Assembly: GCA_964624065.1 (NCBI GenBank)
Contig: CAZUWF010000001.1
Location: 124,001-188,000, forward strand
Direction: 5' to 3'
DNA: 64,000 nt
DNA from: UBA7960 sp964624065
GTDB lineage: Bacteria; Bacteroidota; Bacteroidia; Bacteroidales; UBA7960
The number at the start of each line of letters is the position of its first letter. Within the stretch, counting starts at the first letter, position 1. The notes under the pieces were generated by a model, which did not search any database, was not told the DNA's origin, and saw only the letters and a program-made list of their open reading frames with translations. Shown here in pieces: positions 51,548-61,500 of the stretch. A program made the translations under genes and the position numbers.

Positions 51548-52489
51548 ATGAAAAGAAACCTTGTAGATCACTTTTTGATTTTACTGCGTGGTATGGCAAT
51601 GGGTGCCGCCGACATTATCCCAGGCGTTTCGGGGGGTACGGTGGCGTTCATTACTGGCATTTACGAAGAATTGATAAATAGTATCAAGTCAATCAACCTT
51701 TCGCTTTTTCGCACCCTTTTCACCAATGGGATTGGTGAGGCCTGGAGGCAGGTAAACGGTAACTTTTTGATTGCCGTTTTATTGGGTATCCTAACAAGCC
51801 TTTTTACCCTTGCCAAGGTACTCACCTACTTGATCTCTAGCTACCCAATTTTGGTTTGGGCGTTTTTCTTTGGACTTATAGTTGGTTCGGTGGTTTTTGT
51901 CTGGAAAACCATTAAAGACTGGAATTTAACCACCGTTTTGGCAATGCTGGCCGGAACCTTGGTGGCATTTTACATCACAATTGCGACCCCCGCCACTACC
52001 CCCGAGGGATTGATTTTCATATTTTTTTCGGGTGCTATTGCAATTTGCGCAATGATATTGCCCGGCATTTCTGGAGCATTCATCCTGCTATTGCTCGGAA
52101 AGTACCAATATATGCTAACCGCATTGAAAAAATTCCAAGTTGTTGATCTGTTGGTGTTTGCAGTTGGCTGCGCCGTAGGCATAATCGCTTTTTCGAATGT
52201 TATTTCGTGGCTTTTTAGGAAACACCGCAGCACCACGTTGGCATTGCTTACCGGCTTTATGATTGGGTCGCTCAACAAACTTTGGCCTTGGAAGGAGGTT
52301 CTCATAACCCAAATGAACAGCAAGGGCGAGGAGGTTCCAATACTAGAGAAAAGTGTTCTTCCTAGTTACTTTCAGCAAATTACAGGTGAAAGCTCCATGA
52401 TTTGGGAGGCCATTATAATATCAATTTTGGGCCTTGCACTGGTTCTTGGGTTTGACCACATTGCATCGCGAAAAAAAGCAGGGGCCTGA
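51548..52489 (+). CDS. DUF368 membrane protein, probable undecaprenyl-phosphate translocase (PopT type)
   Basis: An eight- or nine-TM protein; RGMAMGAADIIPGVSGGTVAFITGIYEELI is the DUF368 signature, and ICAMILPGISGAFILLLLGKYQYML its internal near-repeat, the two PGxSG loops pointing to inverted-repeat transporters. DUF368 proteins of the PopT type recycle undecaprenyl phosphate to the cytoplasmic face for cell-wall and surface-glycan synthesis; the assignment here is by family. Its stop overlaps the aroE start (TGATG), so the three genes TPR, DUF368 and aroE form one operon. Confidence 0.92.
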   Translation: MKRNLVDHFLILLRGMAMGAADIIPGVSGGTVAFITGIYEELINSIKSINLSLFRTLFTNGIGEAWRQVNGNFLIAVLLGILTSLFTLAKVLTYLISSYPILVWAFFFGLIVGSVVFVWKTIKDWNLTTVLAMLAGTLVAFYITIATPATTPEGLIFIFFSGAIAICAMILPGISGAFILLLLGKYQYMLTALKKFQVVDLLVFAVGCAVGIIAFSNVISWLFRKHRSTTLALLTGFMIGSLNKLWPWKEVLITQMNSKGEEVPILEKSVLPSYFQQITGESSMIWEAIIISILGLALVLGFDHIASRKKAGA

Positions 52490-53244
52490 TGAAGAAAATC
52501 TTCGGCTTGGTAGGCTTTCCGCTGGATCACTCTTGGTCCAAGAAATTTTTTGACCAAAAGTTTGAAAAGGAATGCCTCAACCATACCGTTTATGAAAATT
52601 TTCCCATCGAAGAAATTGGCTCCTTCAGAAAACTGATTGATTCCAACACAAACATTGTGGGGCTGAACGTTACAATCCCGTACAAGGAAAGGATTATACC
52701 CTTTGTTGACGAACTCGACCCAACAGCAAGGGAAGTTGGAGCTGTAAATACCATAAAAATTGCAAGGGTTGGTGGCAAAACGACTTTAGTAGGTTACAAT
52801 ACGGATGTTTTTGGATTCGAACAAAGTCTTGCAAACAACGGTGTTAAGTTAGGATTGGGAGCACTGGTGCTGGGCAATGGCGGAGCATCAAGAGCCGCGC
52901 AGTTCGTGCTAAAAAAAAATAATTGCCCCTATGTTGTGGTAAGCCGTAAACAACTTGGCGAAAACACATTGACCTACTCCCAACTGACCAATCAAACTAT
53001 ATTAGATAACCATCTGATAATTAACACCACTCCTTTAGGAATGTATCCCAACGTAGATTCGTGCCCCAATATCCCTTACGAGGCAATAAGCGGCAACCAC
53101 GTTTTGTTTGACTTGGTTTACAATCCCACCGAAACACAATTCTTGAAAAGGGGTAAGCAGGCCGGGGGTAAGGTAATAAATGGTATGGAAATGCTCCGCT
53201 TGCAAGCCTTGGCCGCCTGGGATGTTTGGAATGCGGAACCCTGA
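52489..53244 (+). CDS. aroE: Shikimate dehydrogenase
   Basis: Reduces dehydroshikimate to shikimate with NADPH in aromatic amino-acid synthesis. FPLDHSWSKKFFDQKF is the shikimate-binding N-terminus, Lys in VTIPYKE and Asp in YNTDVFGFE are catalytic, LVLGNGGASRAAQF binds the cofactor, and NGMEMLRLQALAAW ends the enzyme. 251 residues, slightly short but normal for the lineage. Start overlaps the upstream stop by one base. Confidence 0.96.
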   Translation: MKKIFGLVGFPLDHSWSKKFFDQKFEKECLNHTVYENFPIEEIGSFRKLIDSNTNIVGLNVTIPYKERIIPFVDELDPTAREVGAVNTIKIARVGGKTTLVGYNTDVFGFEQSLANNGVKLGLGALVLGNGGASRAAQFVLKKNNCPYVVVSRKQLGENTLTYSQLTNQTILDNHLIINTTPLGMYPNVDSCPNIPYEAISGNHVLFDLVYNPTETQFLKRGKQAGGKVINGMEMLRLQALAAWDVWNAEP

Positions 53245-53508
53245 GAAATTTCCGGTATCGGATAATGAGAGTTCGACAAATTAAAAATTAAATTTACGAA
53301 TCCGACTTTTTGGCCCTGACGACCATAAGACGTAATTGCGAGCTTAATTCTGTGTGCAACAATCAGCAGTTAGGCAAAAGGTGGCAAAAAAACTCGGGAA
53401 CCAACCTTATGATTAATGCAAGTTGAAAACCAAGAATTTCTTTATGTTCCGCCACCCAATACTAGCGGCAATTTACATCATCCATCGATCTTAAGGACTT
53501 TTAATCTT

Positions 53509-53925
53509 TCAAATTTTTCCTTGTTCCCCGTTCTCACTTTTCGGCATATTTTCACTATTTACCGTTGGAATCACAAACATTTTTACCCAGCTGGCAATTA
53601 ACCCCAAAACAATCAGCATAACTGTTAAGAAACCCGGTTTGATGATAAAAATGCAAGACAAGGCTATCATAATCCACATAATTGCCATCGAACGTATCTT
53701 CAAGCCGCCTGATATTCCTTTCCTTCTTCGGTAATTGTGGAGGAATGGACCAAAAAACTTGCTGTTTACAACCATCGAATGAATTCTTCTCGAACTTCGA
53801 AGGAAAAACCAAGTTGCCAACAAAACAAAAGGTGTTGTTGGCAATCCAGGCATAAAAACCCCCAAACCTCCCAGCCCCAGCGAAATAGCCCCAAGTAGGA
53901 AATATAGAATCTTTAATATTGTCAA
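53509..53925 (-). CDS. DUF454 (YbaN-like) inner-membrane protein, about 138 aa
   Basis: LYFLLGAISLGLGGLGVFMPGLPTTPFVLLATWFFLRSS is the DUF454 signature, followed by FGPFLHNYRRRKGIS and two more helices. Function is unknown. The frame reads back to 54084, but that part would run under the divergent MerR gene; a TTG at 53925 (LTILKILYF) gives the usual DUF454 length and is preferred. Divergent from the CarH-like regulator with about 105 bases between starts, so that regulator could control it (inference). Confidence 0.82.
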   Translation of the reverse strand: MTILKILYFLLGAISLGLGGLGVFMPGLPTTPFVLLATWFFLRSSRRIHSMVVNSKFFGPFLHNYRRRKGISGGLKIRSMAIMWIMIALSCIFIIKPGFLTVMLIVLGLIASWVKMFVIPTVNSENMPKSENGEQGKI

Positions 53926-54030
53926 ACCACGGCTATTTTGAGTTCGAAGAAAACTAAAACGCAAAGAAACGAAAAAACCATGAACTTTTTGGTTTGGATG
54001 TTGTTGTTTAATGTACCTACAAGCAATGTC

Positions 54031-54915
54031 ATGCAAAAGTATAGCATCAACGATTTGGAAAGGATTACAGGGATCAAGGCTCACACCTTACGCATTTGGG
54101 AAAAAAGGCACGAGCTAGTCAGGCCTAAAAGAACCTCTACAAACATAAGATATTACGACGATCATGATCTGTTAAGGCTAATGAACATTAGTACCTTGAA
54201 CAAGTACGGGTTTAAAATCTCGCATATCTGCAAGATGAACGAAAGGGAGATTTGCGAGAAGATTTCGGACATTACAACTTCTTCAAACGGACACGAGCCA
54301 CAAATAAATGCACTGGTGAGCAGCATGGTTCAATTGAACGAGGAACTCTTCGAAAAAACATTTTCAAGTAGCATTATCAAAATTGGCTTCGAAAGAACCA
54401 TAATCCAAATCATTTTTCCGTTTCTCGAAAAAGTTGGGCTTTTTTGGCAACTTGGAACCATAAATTCCGTTCAGGAGCATTTTGTTTCAAACCTGGTGAG
54501 GCAAAAGTTTATAATGGCAATCAGCTCGCAAAACGAAGCTTCGTCAACAAATGCAAAATCTTTCATTCTTTTCCTTCCCGAAAATGAGTTTCACGAACTT
54601 GGTCTTTTGTTCATGGCCTACCACGTCAAGAAAAACGGTCACAAATTGGTTTACCTCGGACAAAACCTCCCTCTAAAGGACTTGGAGGAAACCATAGGCG
54701 CAAGCACTCCTGACTACCTGTTTACCTATTTTGTTTCGGCCATGCTTCCAAAGGAAATCGAAACTTACCTTCAAAAGCTTTCTCAAAACTTCAAAGGAAG
54801 AAAAATTCTAATTTCGGGTTACCAAATAAGAAATTATGACCTTGACCTGCCATATAATGTAGAATTTGTAGAAAATTCAGAACATTTCAAAGCCTTCTTG
54901 AAAACAATCGCCTAA
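54031..54915 (+). CDS. MerR-family regulator with cobalamin-binding domain, CarH/LitR-like photoreceptor type (294 aa)
   Basis: N-terminal MerR helix-turn-helix (YSINDLERITGIKAHTLRIWEKR, NIRYYDDHDLLRL). The middle is a four-helix cap with Trp139 and Glu149-His150 (WQLGTINSVQEH), the Wx9EH pattern that covers the adenosyl group in CarH; the C-terminal Rossmann-like B12 domain has Glu186-x-His188-x-x-Gly191 (ENEFHELGLL), whose His is the lower axial cobalt ligand. All these residues being present argues for a working adenosylcobalamin-bound light sensor. The frame extends back to 53938, but the ATG at 54031 starts directly at the HTH domain. Confidence 0.9.
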   Translation: MQKYSINDLERITGIKAHTLRIWEKRHELVRPKRTSTNIRYYDDHDLLRLMNISTLNKYGFKISHICKMNEREICEKISDITTSSNGHEPQINALVSSMVQLNEELFEKTFSSSIIKIGFERTIIQIIFPFLEKVGLFWQLGTINSVQEHFVSNLVRQKFIMAISSQNEASSTNAKSFILFLPENEFHELGLLFMAYHVKKNGHKLVYLGQNLPLKDLEETIGASTPDYLFTYFVSAMLPKEIETYLQKLSQNFKGRKILISGYQIRNYDLDLPYNVEFVENSEHFKAFLKTIA

Positions 54916-55034
54916 GTCTATTGCCACGTTTAGAGGTTATTTTAAACCCTGATTGAAAGTTTTAAGCCGGGGGTGAACTTTTTTGGGCCCACATTGTTTA
55001 ATGTTTATTAAAAAAAATTAAACATAACTCCAAA

Positions 55035-57425
55035 ATGAAATCCCCGTATTTATCAATTTTAATCCTTTTCACATTAGCCTCAACAGCATTTTCTCAGCAA
55101 GGAACCATAAGAGGTAGGGTGTTTGATGCCGTCAGCAATGAGCCCTTACCTTTTGCAACCATTGCAGTTGACGGAACCACCACAGGTAGCATTAGCGATT
55201 TTGATGGCAACTTTTTGTTTTCGGGTTTAGAGCCCGGGTTCGTGAAATTGAGGGTAAGCACTGTTGGCTACGAAACCAAGGTTACCGAAGAGTTTATGGT
55301 TAGCAACACTCGGGCTGCCTTCATTGAAATTGGGCTTAAGCCAATGCAACTTGAGTTGGAAACCGTGGAGATCAAGGCCTCGCCATTCCAGCGGCGCGAA
55401 GAGAGCCCCCTGTCGTTGCAAAGGCTTGGTATCAAAGAAATAGAAAGAAGCCCCGGGAGTAATCGTGACATTTCGAGGGTAATACAATCATTGCCCGGAG
55501 TTTCGTTTACCCCCGCATTCAGGAACGATGTTATAATTCGTGGTGGGGGTCCGTCAGAAAATCGTTTTTTCCTTGATGGCATAGAAATACCAAACATCAA
55601 CCACTTTGCCACTCAAGGTGCCAGTGGCGGCCCTACAGGTATGATAAACGTTGATTTCATTAGAGAGGTGGAAATGTATTCGAGTGCCTTCCCGGCTGGG
55701 AGGGGAAATGCCTTAAGTTCGGTGTTTGAGTTCAGGCAAATAAACGGCAACCGAGATAGGCTAAACACCAGGTTTACAATAGGTGCAAGCGATTTGGCCT
55801 TCGCGATGGACGGACCGGTTTCGTCAGGAACATCAATGGTTTTTTCGGCCCGAAGGTCATACCTCCAGTTATTGTTCAATCTTATCGGATTGCCATTTTT
55901 GCCCACCTACAATGACTTTCAATTCAAAACCAACACGCGGCTCCCAAACAATGCCGAGCTCAACATTGTGGGTATAGGTGCATTGGACAATTTCAAGCTA
56001 AACCTCAACGCAAACGAAACCGATGAACAGCGTTACTTGCTCGACTTTCTGAAGGTAAACAACCAATGGAATTACGCAATTGGGGCAACCTACCGGAAGT
56101 TTAGAAACAATGGGTCAGACTTTATTGTATTGAGTCGCAATATGCTTAGAAATATCATTTTCAAGTACCCCGAGAATAACGAAAGCCAGCCTCGATCGTT
56201 TGACTACGTCTCTGACGAAATAGAGAACAAGGTCAGGTACGAGAGGACAATAAACACGGGCAGCCTCAGGCTAAATTTTGGAGCAGGTGGCGAGTACAGC
56301 AAATTCAGCAATGACCTGACCCAAAGCGTATTAGTCAACGATATAGTCTTGCCAATTGATAACCAAACCGATTACAGCCTTTTCAAGTGGAGTCTTTTTG
56401 GCCAAGCCACAAAAACATTTTTCAAGAATAGGTTGTCGTTGTCATTGGGGGTGAGGGCCGATGCCAATAGCTTCTCCAAGAGTATGTCAAATCTTTTGGA
56501 TCAGCTTTCGCCCCGAGTGTCGGCTTCTTACCGCCTCAAGGAAATCCTTACCATCAATGCCAGCTCAGGCCGGTACTATCAAATGCCAGCCTACGTGACT
56601 CTGGGTTACAAGAATCCCGATGGTGAGCTTGCAAACAAGTCAAACAACCTTAAGTACTTGGCCGTTGACCATTTTGTTGCCGGGCTGGAGCTTTTGCCAA
56701 GCCGTCTAACAAGGGTTACCCTCGAAGGGTTCTACAAATCGTACAGCCGTTATCCCTTTTCTGTAAAGAATCAAGTTGCAATTGGAAGCCAAGCTGCCGA
56801 TTTCGGTATTTTTGGCGACGAAGAGGTAATTTCAACGGGCAAGGGACGTTCCTTTGGTGCCGAGGTTTTCATTAGGACAGAGGATTTTGAAAAGTTCAAC
56901 ATTCTAATGTCCTACACCTTATATTTTAGCGAGTTTCGTGATGTGGCTGGTAACAAAATCCCTTCTCGGTGGGACAACAGGCATTTGATAAACCTTACGG
57001 TTTCCAGATCACTGCCAAGAAACTGGGAGGTTGGATTCAAGTGGAGGTATGCCGGAGGCACACCATACACACCATTTGACCTCGAGCTCACAAGCCGTGT
57101 TGAAGCCTGGAACGCAAACAGTGGAGTTCCCTATTTTGACTTTGACAGGTTTAACCAAAACAGGCTCAAGGCATTTCATCAACTTGACCTTAGGATTGAC
57201 AAACAGTTTTATTTGCGCAAGTTTTCGATAATGGCTTACCTCGACATACAGAATGTTTACGGATTCAAGGCTCAATTGCCAAGCAATTTGATAAGGGATA
57301 CCGACCAAAACTTTAATCCAATTACCTTTGTTGATGAAAATGGAATAGAACGCTACCAGATGCGGTTGCTCGAAAATAGTACCGGCAACGTTCTGCCCAC
57401 CATAGGCATCATCGTGGAGTTTTAG
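55035..57425 (+). CDS. TonB-dependent receptor with carboxypeptidase-regulatory-like domain (796 aa)
   Basis: Outer-membrane importer. Signal peptide (to about 21, AFS-QQG), N-terminal CarboxypepD_reg-like domain (GTIRGRVFDAVSNEPLPFATIAV, 24-110), plug domain (about 125-235: ISRVIQSLPGVSFTPAF, DVIIRGGGPSENRFFLDGIEIP) and a beta-barrel ending in aromatic Phe (GIIVEF). It is shorter than SusC-type receptors, so it probably takes up a small ligand such as a metal complex or cofactor. The DUF2271 gene follows 33 bases later. Confidence 0.94.
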   Translation: MKSPYLSILILFTLASTAFSQQGTIRGRVFDAVSNEPLPFATIAVDGTTTGSISDFDGNFLFSGLEPGFVKLRVSTVGYETKVTEEFMVSNTRAAFIEIGLKPMQLELETVEIKASPFQRREESPLSLQRLGIKEIERSPGSNRDISRVIQSLPGVSFTPAFRNDVIIRGGGPSENRFFLDGIEIPNINHFATQGASGGPTGMINVDFIREVEMYSSAFPAGRGNALSSVFEFRQINGNRDRLNTRFTIGASDLAFAMDGPVSSGTSMVFSARRSYLQLLFNLIGLPFLPTYNDFQFKTNTRLPNNAELNIVGIGALDNFKLNLNANETDEQRYLLDFLKVNNQWNYAIGATYRKFRNNGSDFIVLSRNMLRNIIFKYPENNESQPRSFDYVSDEIENKVRYERTINTGSLRLNFGAGGEYSKFSNDLTQSVLVNDIVLPIDNQTDYSLFKWSLFGQATKTFFKNRLSLSLGVRADANSFSKSMSNLLDQLSPRVSASYRLKEILTINASSGRYYQMPAYVTLGYKNPDGELANKSNNLKYLAVDHFVAGLELLPSRLTRVTLEGFYKSYSRYPFSVKNQVAIGSQAADFGIFGDEEVISTGKGRSFGAEVFIRTEDFEKFNILMSYTLYFSEFRDVAGNKIPSRWDNRHLINLTVSRSLPRNWEVGFKWRYAGGTPYTPFDLELTSRVEAWNANSGVPYFDFDRFNQNRLKAFHQLDLRIDKQFYLRKFSIMAYLDIQNVYGFKAQLPSNLIRDTDQNFNPITFVDENGIERYQMRLLENSTGNVLPTIGIIVEF

Positions 57426-57458
57426 AAATTGCCCGTAATCTTAAAAAGGCTTTTTGCG

Positions 57459-58241
57459 ATGAAAAAAAATACAATCAATGATGTTTTTAGAAAATCAATC
57501 CTATTAATATTGTCTTCATTGGTGGCGGTTGTTTTTTCCTTTTGTTCCGGCATTTTTTCGGGCGAGGGAAGCAATTCAGGTGGAGGAAGGCTGGTTTTTC
57601 ATACTCAGGTGAACCCTTCGGGCATCCCTTTGGAGGTTGTCTTTGAAAAGGGTAAGGCTTTTAACCACCCCTTAATGGCCATTTGGGTTGAAGACCTGGA
57701 GGGTAACTACACCAATACGCTTTACGTGGCCGAGTCAATTGCAAAGGGTTATTTTCGCCACGGCGATCTAGCCACCGGCAGGTGGATGCCCGGCCCCTTG
57801 CGAAGGCCGGCTGCCCTGCCATATTGGGCTCACAAAAGAGGGGTGAGAGCCGAGGATGGACTTTTTATCCCTTCAATAACCAAACCCGTAGAGGATGCCT
57901 TTACGGGAGCTACCCCAAAAACCAATTTCACGCTGCAAACCCAAACTCCTTGCGGCAAAGTCAGGAAGTTCAACGTGCTATTCGAGATTAACCAATCATG
58001 GGATTGGAACCATTATTGGCACAATAACAAGTTTCCAAACGATGCTGAATATAAAACCAGTGCCCAGCCAGCCTTGGTTTATATTGCAAAGGTTGATTTG
58101 GATTCAGGTGCCAAAAATTTTCCAATGACAGTAATTGGGCACAGTCATTGGTCGGGTGCCGCAGGTACACTTTTCAAGGATGTTGGCAACATTACAACGG
58201 CAATGAATATAACTAAAGCAATAAGTGTAAACCTTCCCTGA
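57459..58241 (+). CDS. DUF2271-type exported protein with flavinylation-like motif DAFTGATP (260 aa)
   Basis: Signal peptide with Cys at SFC (Cys29); then GGRLVFHTQVNP, PLMAIWVEDLEGNYTNTLYV, a region with RWMPGPLRRPAALPYWAHKRG, and EDAFTGATPKTNFTLQTQTP, a layout that fits DUF2271. The motif DAFTGAT (146-152) has the form of ApbE-modified FMN sites, and matches DGFSGATP of NqrB here. The C-terminal part has many Trp/His (SWDWNHYWHNNKF, VIGHSHWSG). The frame opens at a TTG (57429) but the ATG at 57459 (MKKNTINDVF) is preferred. Role: probably an exported redox-active partner of the receptor just upstream (inference). Confidence 0.82.
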   Translation: MKKNTINDVFRKSILLILSSLVAVVFSFCSGIFSGEGSNSGGGRLVFHTQVNPSGIPLEVVFEKGKAFNHPLMAIWVEDLEGNYTNTLYVAESIAKGYFRHGDLATGRWMPGPLRRPAALPYWAHKRGVRAEDGLFIPSITKPVEDAFTGATPKTNFTLQTQTPCGKVRKFNVLFEINQSWDWNHYWHNNKFPNDAEYKTSAQPALVYIAKVDLDSGAKNFPMTVIGHSHWSGAAGTLFKDVGNITTAMNITKAISVNLP

Positions 58242-58519
58242 TTTTTACCAAGTTAGGATGGGAAAAACGAAATTGCCTGCAAATCCACACATTCCTTTGC
58301 CATTTTTTTTTGAAATTCAACCCTGAAGGGCTGATGAAAGTTATTAACAAATTTGGAGTCTTTTGCTTAATTTGTTAATAACTTTTAGAATTTTTGCGGA
58401 ATCCCAATTAAATAATTTACCATTTTTGCACTCACTATTTTTTGAAATTTTAACATAAACTTTGACTAGCCTTAATCATTAATTAATCTTTGTATTTCAC
58501 ATATTTCAGGAATATCAGT

Positions 58520-58527
58520 TAAATTTG
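58520..58527 (+). promoter_or_regulatory. -7 promoter element for the Oar-like receptor
   Basis: TAAATTTG, exact TAnnTTTG, 60 bases before the ATG at 58580. The 338 bases between the DUF2271 gene and this receptor contain no gene; they are very A/T-rich. Confidence 0.5.
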
Positions 58528-58579
58528 TAGAGTTTTAAAATTATACTTTTCACCTAATTATTAACTAAAATCGAAAACA

Positions 58580-61500
58580 ATGAGAAAACAGAACCTTTTT
58601 GCCATCATCATTGCTGCCCTGGTGGCATTTGTTGGCGTAAATCAAACTTATGCCCAGGTTGTTACTTCAGGTAGCTTGTCGGGTGTGGTTGTTGATCAGA
58701 CGGGAATGACCCTTCCTGGCGCTACGGTCATTGCCCTTCACGAGCCATCGGGCACCCAGTATGGTGCTGCTACCGACAACAACGGACGCTATCAAATCTT
58801 GGGAGTAAGGGTTGGGGGGCCGTACAAGGTCACCGTAAGCTTTATTGGCTACAACCCTCAAACTCAAGATGGTATTAACATTGGTCTTGGTGCTGCAACT
58901 AATCTGAATTTCCAGTTATCAGATGCGGCAACCTTGCTTGAGGAATTTGTCGTGACCTTTGACCGCAGCTCAATTTTTAGCTCAAACCGTACGGGAGCTT
59001 CTACTTCGATTGGCCAAAACGAGATTCAATCCCTTCCTTCTTTCTCCAGGAGGATAGGTGACTTTACACGGTTAACTCCAATGGCCAGTGGTAGTTCCTT
59101 TGCAGGTGCCGATAACAGATTAAACAACATTACGGTTGACGGGTCGTCTTTCAATAACTCCTTTGGCCTTGGGGGACAACCCGGGGACCGGACTGGCGTA
59201 GCTCCAATTTCAATGTCGGCAATAGAGGCAATTAGTGTAAACATTGCCCCCTACGATGTTCGACAAGCAAACTTCGTTGGAGCAAACGTCAATACTGTTA
59301 CCAAAAGTGGAACCAATGTATTTAAGGGAGAAGCTTCTTACACCTTCCACAATTCAAATATGGTTGGAAGGCAAGCTAGCGAGCAAATTTGGGATCCGGG
59401 CAATTTTAGTTTTAACCAGTATGCCGTTAACCTAGGTGGCCCGATTATTAAAAACAAATTGTTCTTCTTCGTTGACTTCCAGCAAGAAATGCGTACCTCG
59501 CCGGGAACCACTTTTCTGGCAAACACAGGCGGACAAACTGTTAGTGGAAACATTACCAGAGTTTTGGCCTCTGATCTCAATGCTTTGAGCACTTACCTCA
59601 AAAACAATTTCCAATACGAAACCGGTCCGTACCAAGGCTATGATCACGAAACTCCTGCACTTAGGCTTGTTGCCAAGGTTGACTTCAACCTTGATGACAG
59701 GAACAAATTCAGCTTGAGGTACAATCACCTGGACTCGGAAGCCGACATCCTTCTTTCTAACTCCAGTTCGCTTGGTTGGGGCACACGAAGGAGCAACCTA
59801 AATGGTTTGAACTTCCAAAACTCCAATTATCAAATCATAGAAAACATCAGGTCAATAGTTGGTGAATGGAACTCAAGGATTGGCAAGAATATGTTTAACA
59901 ACATGATTGTTGGTTACACCTACCAGGACGAAAGCCGCAAGTCCAGGGGTGCGATGTTCCCGATGGTGGATATTTTAGAGGGTGGCAATGTTTACACCAC
60001 TTTTGGTTTCGAGCCCTTTACTCCAAACAACGAGTTAAGGTACAAAACTTTCCAGTTTCAGAACAACTTTAGCTACTTTATGGATAACCACACGTTGACA
60101 TTTGGTATTAGCGCTGAAAGGTACGAATCCGAAAACGTTTTCTTTCCCGGCTCTCAGAGTGTTTACGTGTACAACTCGCTGGCCAACTTTTACACCGATG
60201 CCAACGGTTACCTAGCCAACCCCAACCGGACAGTTTCGCCCGTATCCTTGCGCAGGTTCCAGGTAAGGTGGTCAAACATACCTGGTATGGAAAAGCCAAT
60301 TCAACCGCTCAAAGTATTTTATGCGGGCATATACGGTCAAGACGAATGGAAGGCTTCAGATAAGCTCACTTTGACTGCGGGCCTAAGAATTGACATACCT
60401 TTCTTCGGAAAGGGTGAACACATCAACCCCAATGTTCCGGGTATGGCATTCCGCGATGAAAATGACCAAGAGGTTAGGTTTAGCACCGAAAAGCTTCCGG
60501 ATCCAAGGCCCCACTTCTCGCCCCGTTTAGGCTTCAATTACGATGTTGATGGTAATGGTACAACCCAATTACGTGGCGGTACAGGAATTTTTACCGGAAC
60601 CCCCGCCTACGTTTGGATATCGAACCAGATGGGAGCCAACGGTATGCTAACAGGTTTCGAAAGGCTTGATAACACCACCGCAAGGCCTTTCCATCCAGAT
60701 CCGAACCGCTACAAACCCACAACCGTTACAGGAGCGCCTGCATCAAGTTACGAGCTTGCATTCACCGACCCAAAATTCAAGTTCCCGCAAATTTGGAGGA
60801 CCAACATTGCTGTTGACCAAAAGTTGCCATTTGGTTTTATCGGAACCCTTGAAGGACTTTACAGCAAAGATGTAAATGGAATATATTACATTAATGCAAA
60901 CCTGGTAAAACCAACCGCCACTTTCTCTGGACCAGACCAAAGGCTTCTTTATCAAGCTACTTCTGCTAATAACAGAATCCATGCAAACATTGACAACAAC
61001 ATAGTGCTCAAGAATCAAAGCAAGGGGTATGCTTACAATTTTGCCGTTTCGCTTGAGAGGCCTTTCACCAAGGGGTTGTTTATGAAAGCCGCTTACAGTT
61101 ACGGTATTGCAAAAAATACTGTTGACCCGGGCTCCATTGCATTTGGTTCGTGGAATAACAACCAGCACTCCGGTGACCCAAACAATCCTGGTCTTGGTTT
61201 TTCTTCAAATTCTGCCGGGCATAGGGCCATCGGGGTATTGTCTTACAAAACGCGTGGATCAACCACCTTCTCATTGTTTTTCGAGAGCCGCACTCTTGGT
61301 AACTTCTCCTATGTTTACAGTGGCGACATGAACCGTGACGGAGGTACTTCAAACGACTTGATCTACATTCCCAAGGATAAAAGCGAAATGAATTTCTTCG
61401 CGTTTACTGTGGGAACCAGAACTTTCACGGTTCAAGAACAAGAAGACGCCTGGGAAGCGTTTATCAACCAAGACAAGTACCTGAGCAAAAACCGTGGTAA

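Noticed and set aside
53926..54084. N-terminal extension of the DUF454 gene up to 54084
   Set aside because: It lies across the start of the divergent MerR gene, and the family signature begins only at the TTG at 53925.
54916..55034. Cobalamin riboswitch near the CarH-like gene or TonB receptor
   Set aside because: Looked for the B12-box and conserved helical core in the flanking gaps and saw neither; the gap is only 119 bases.
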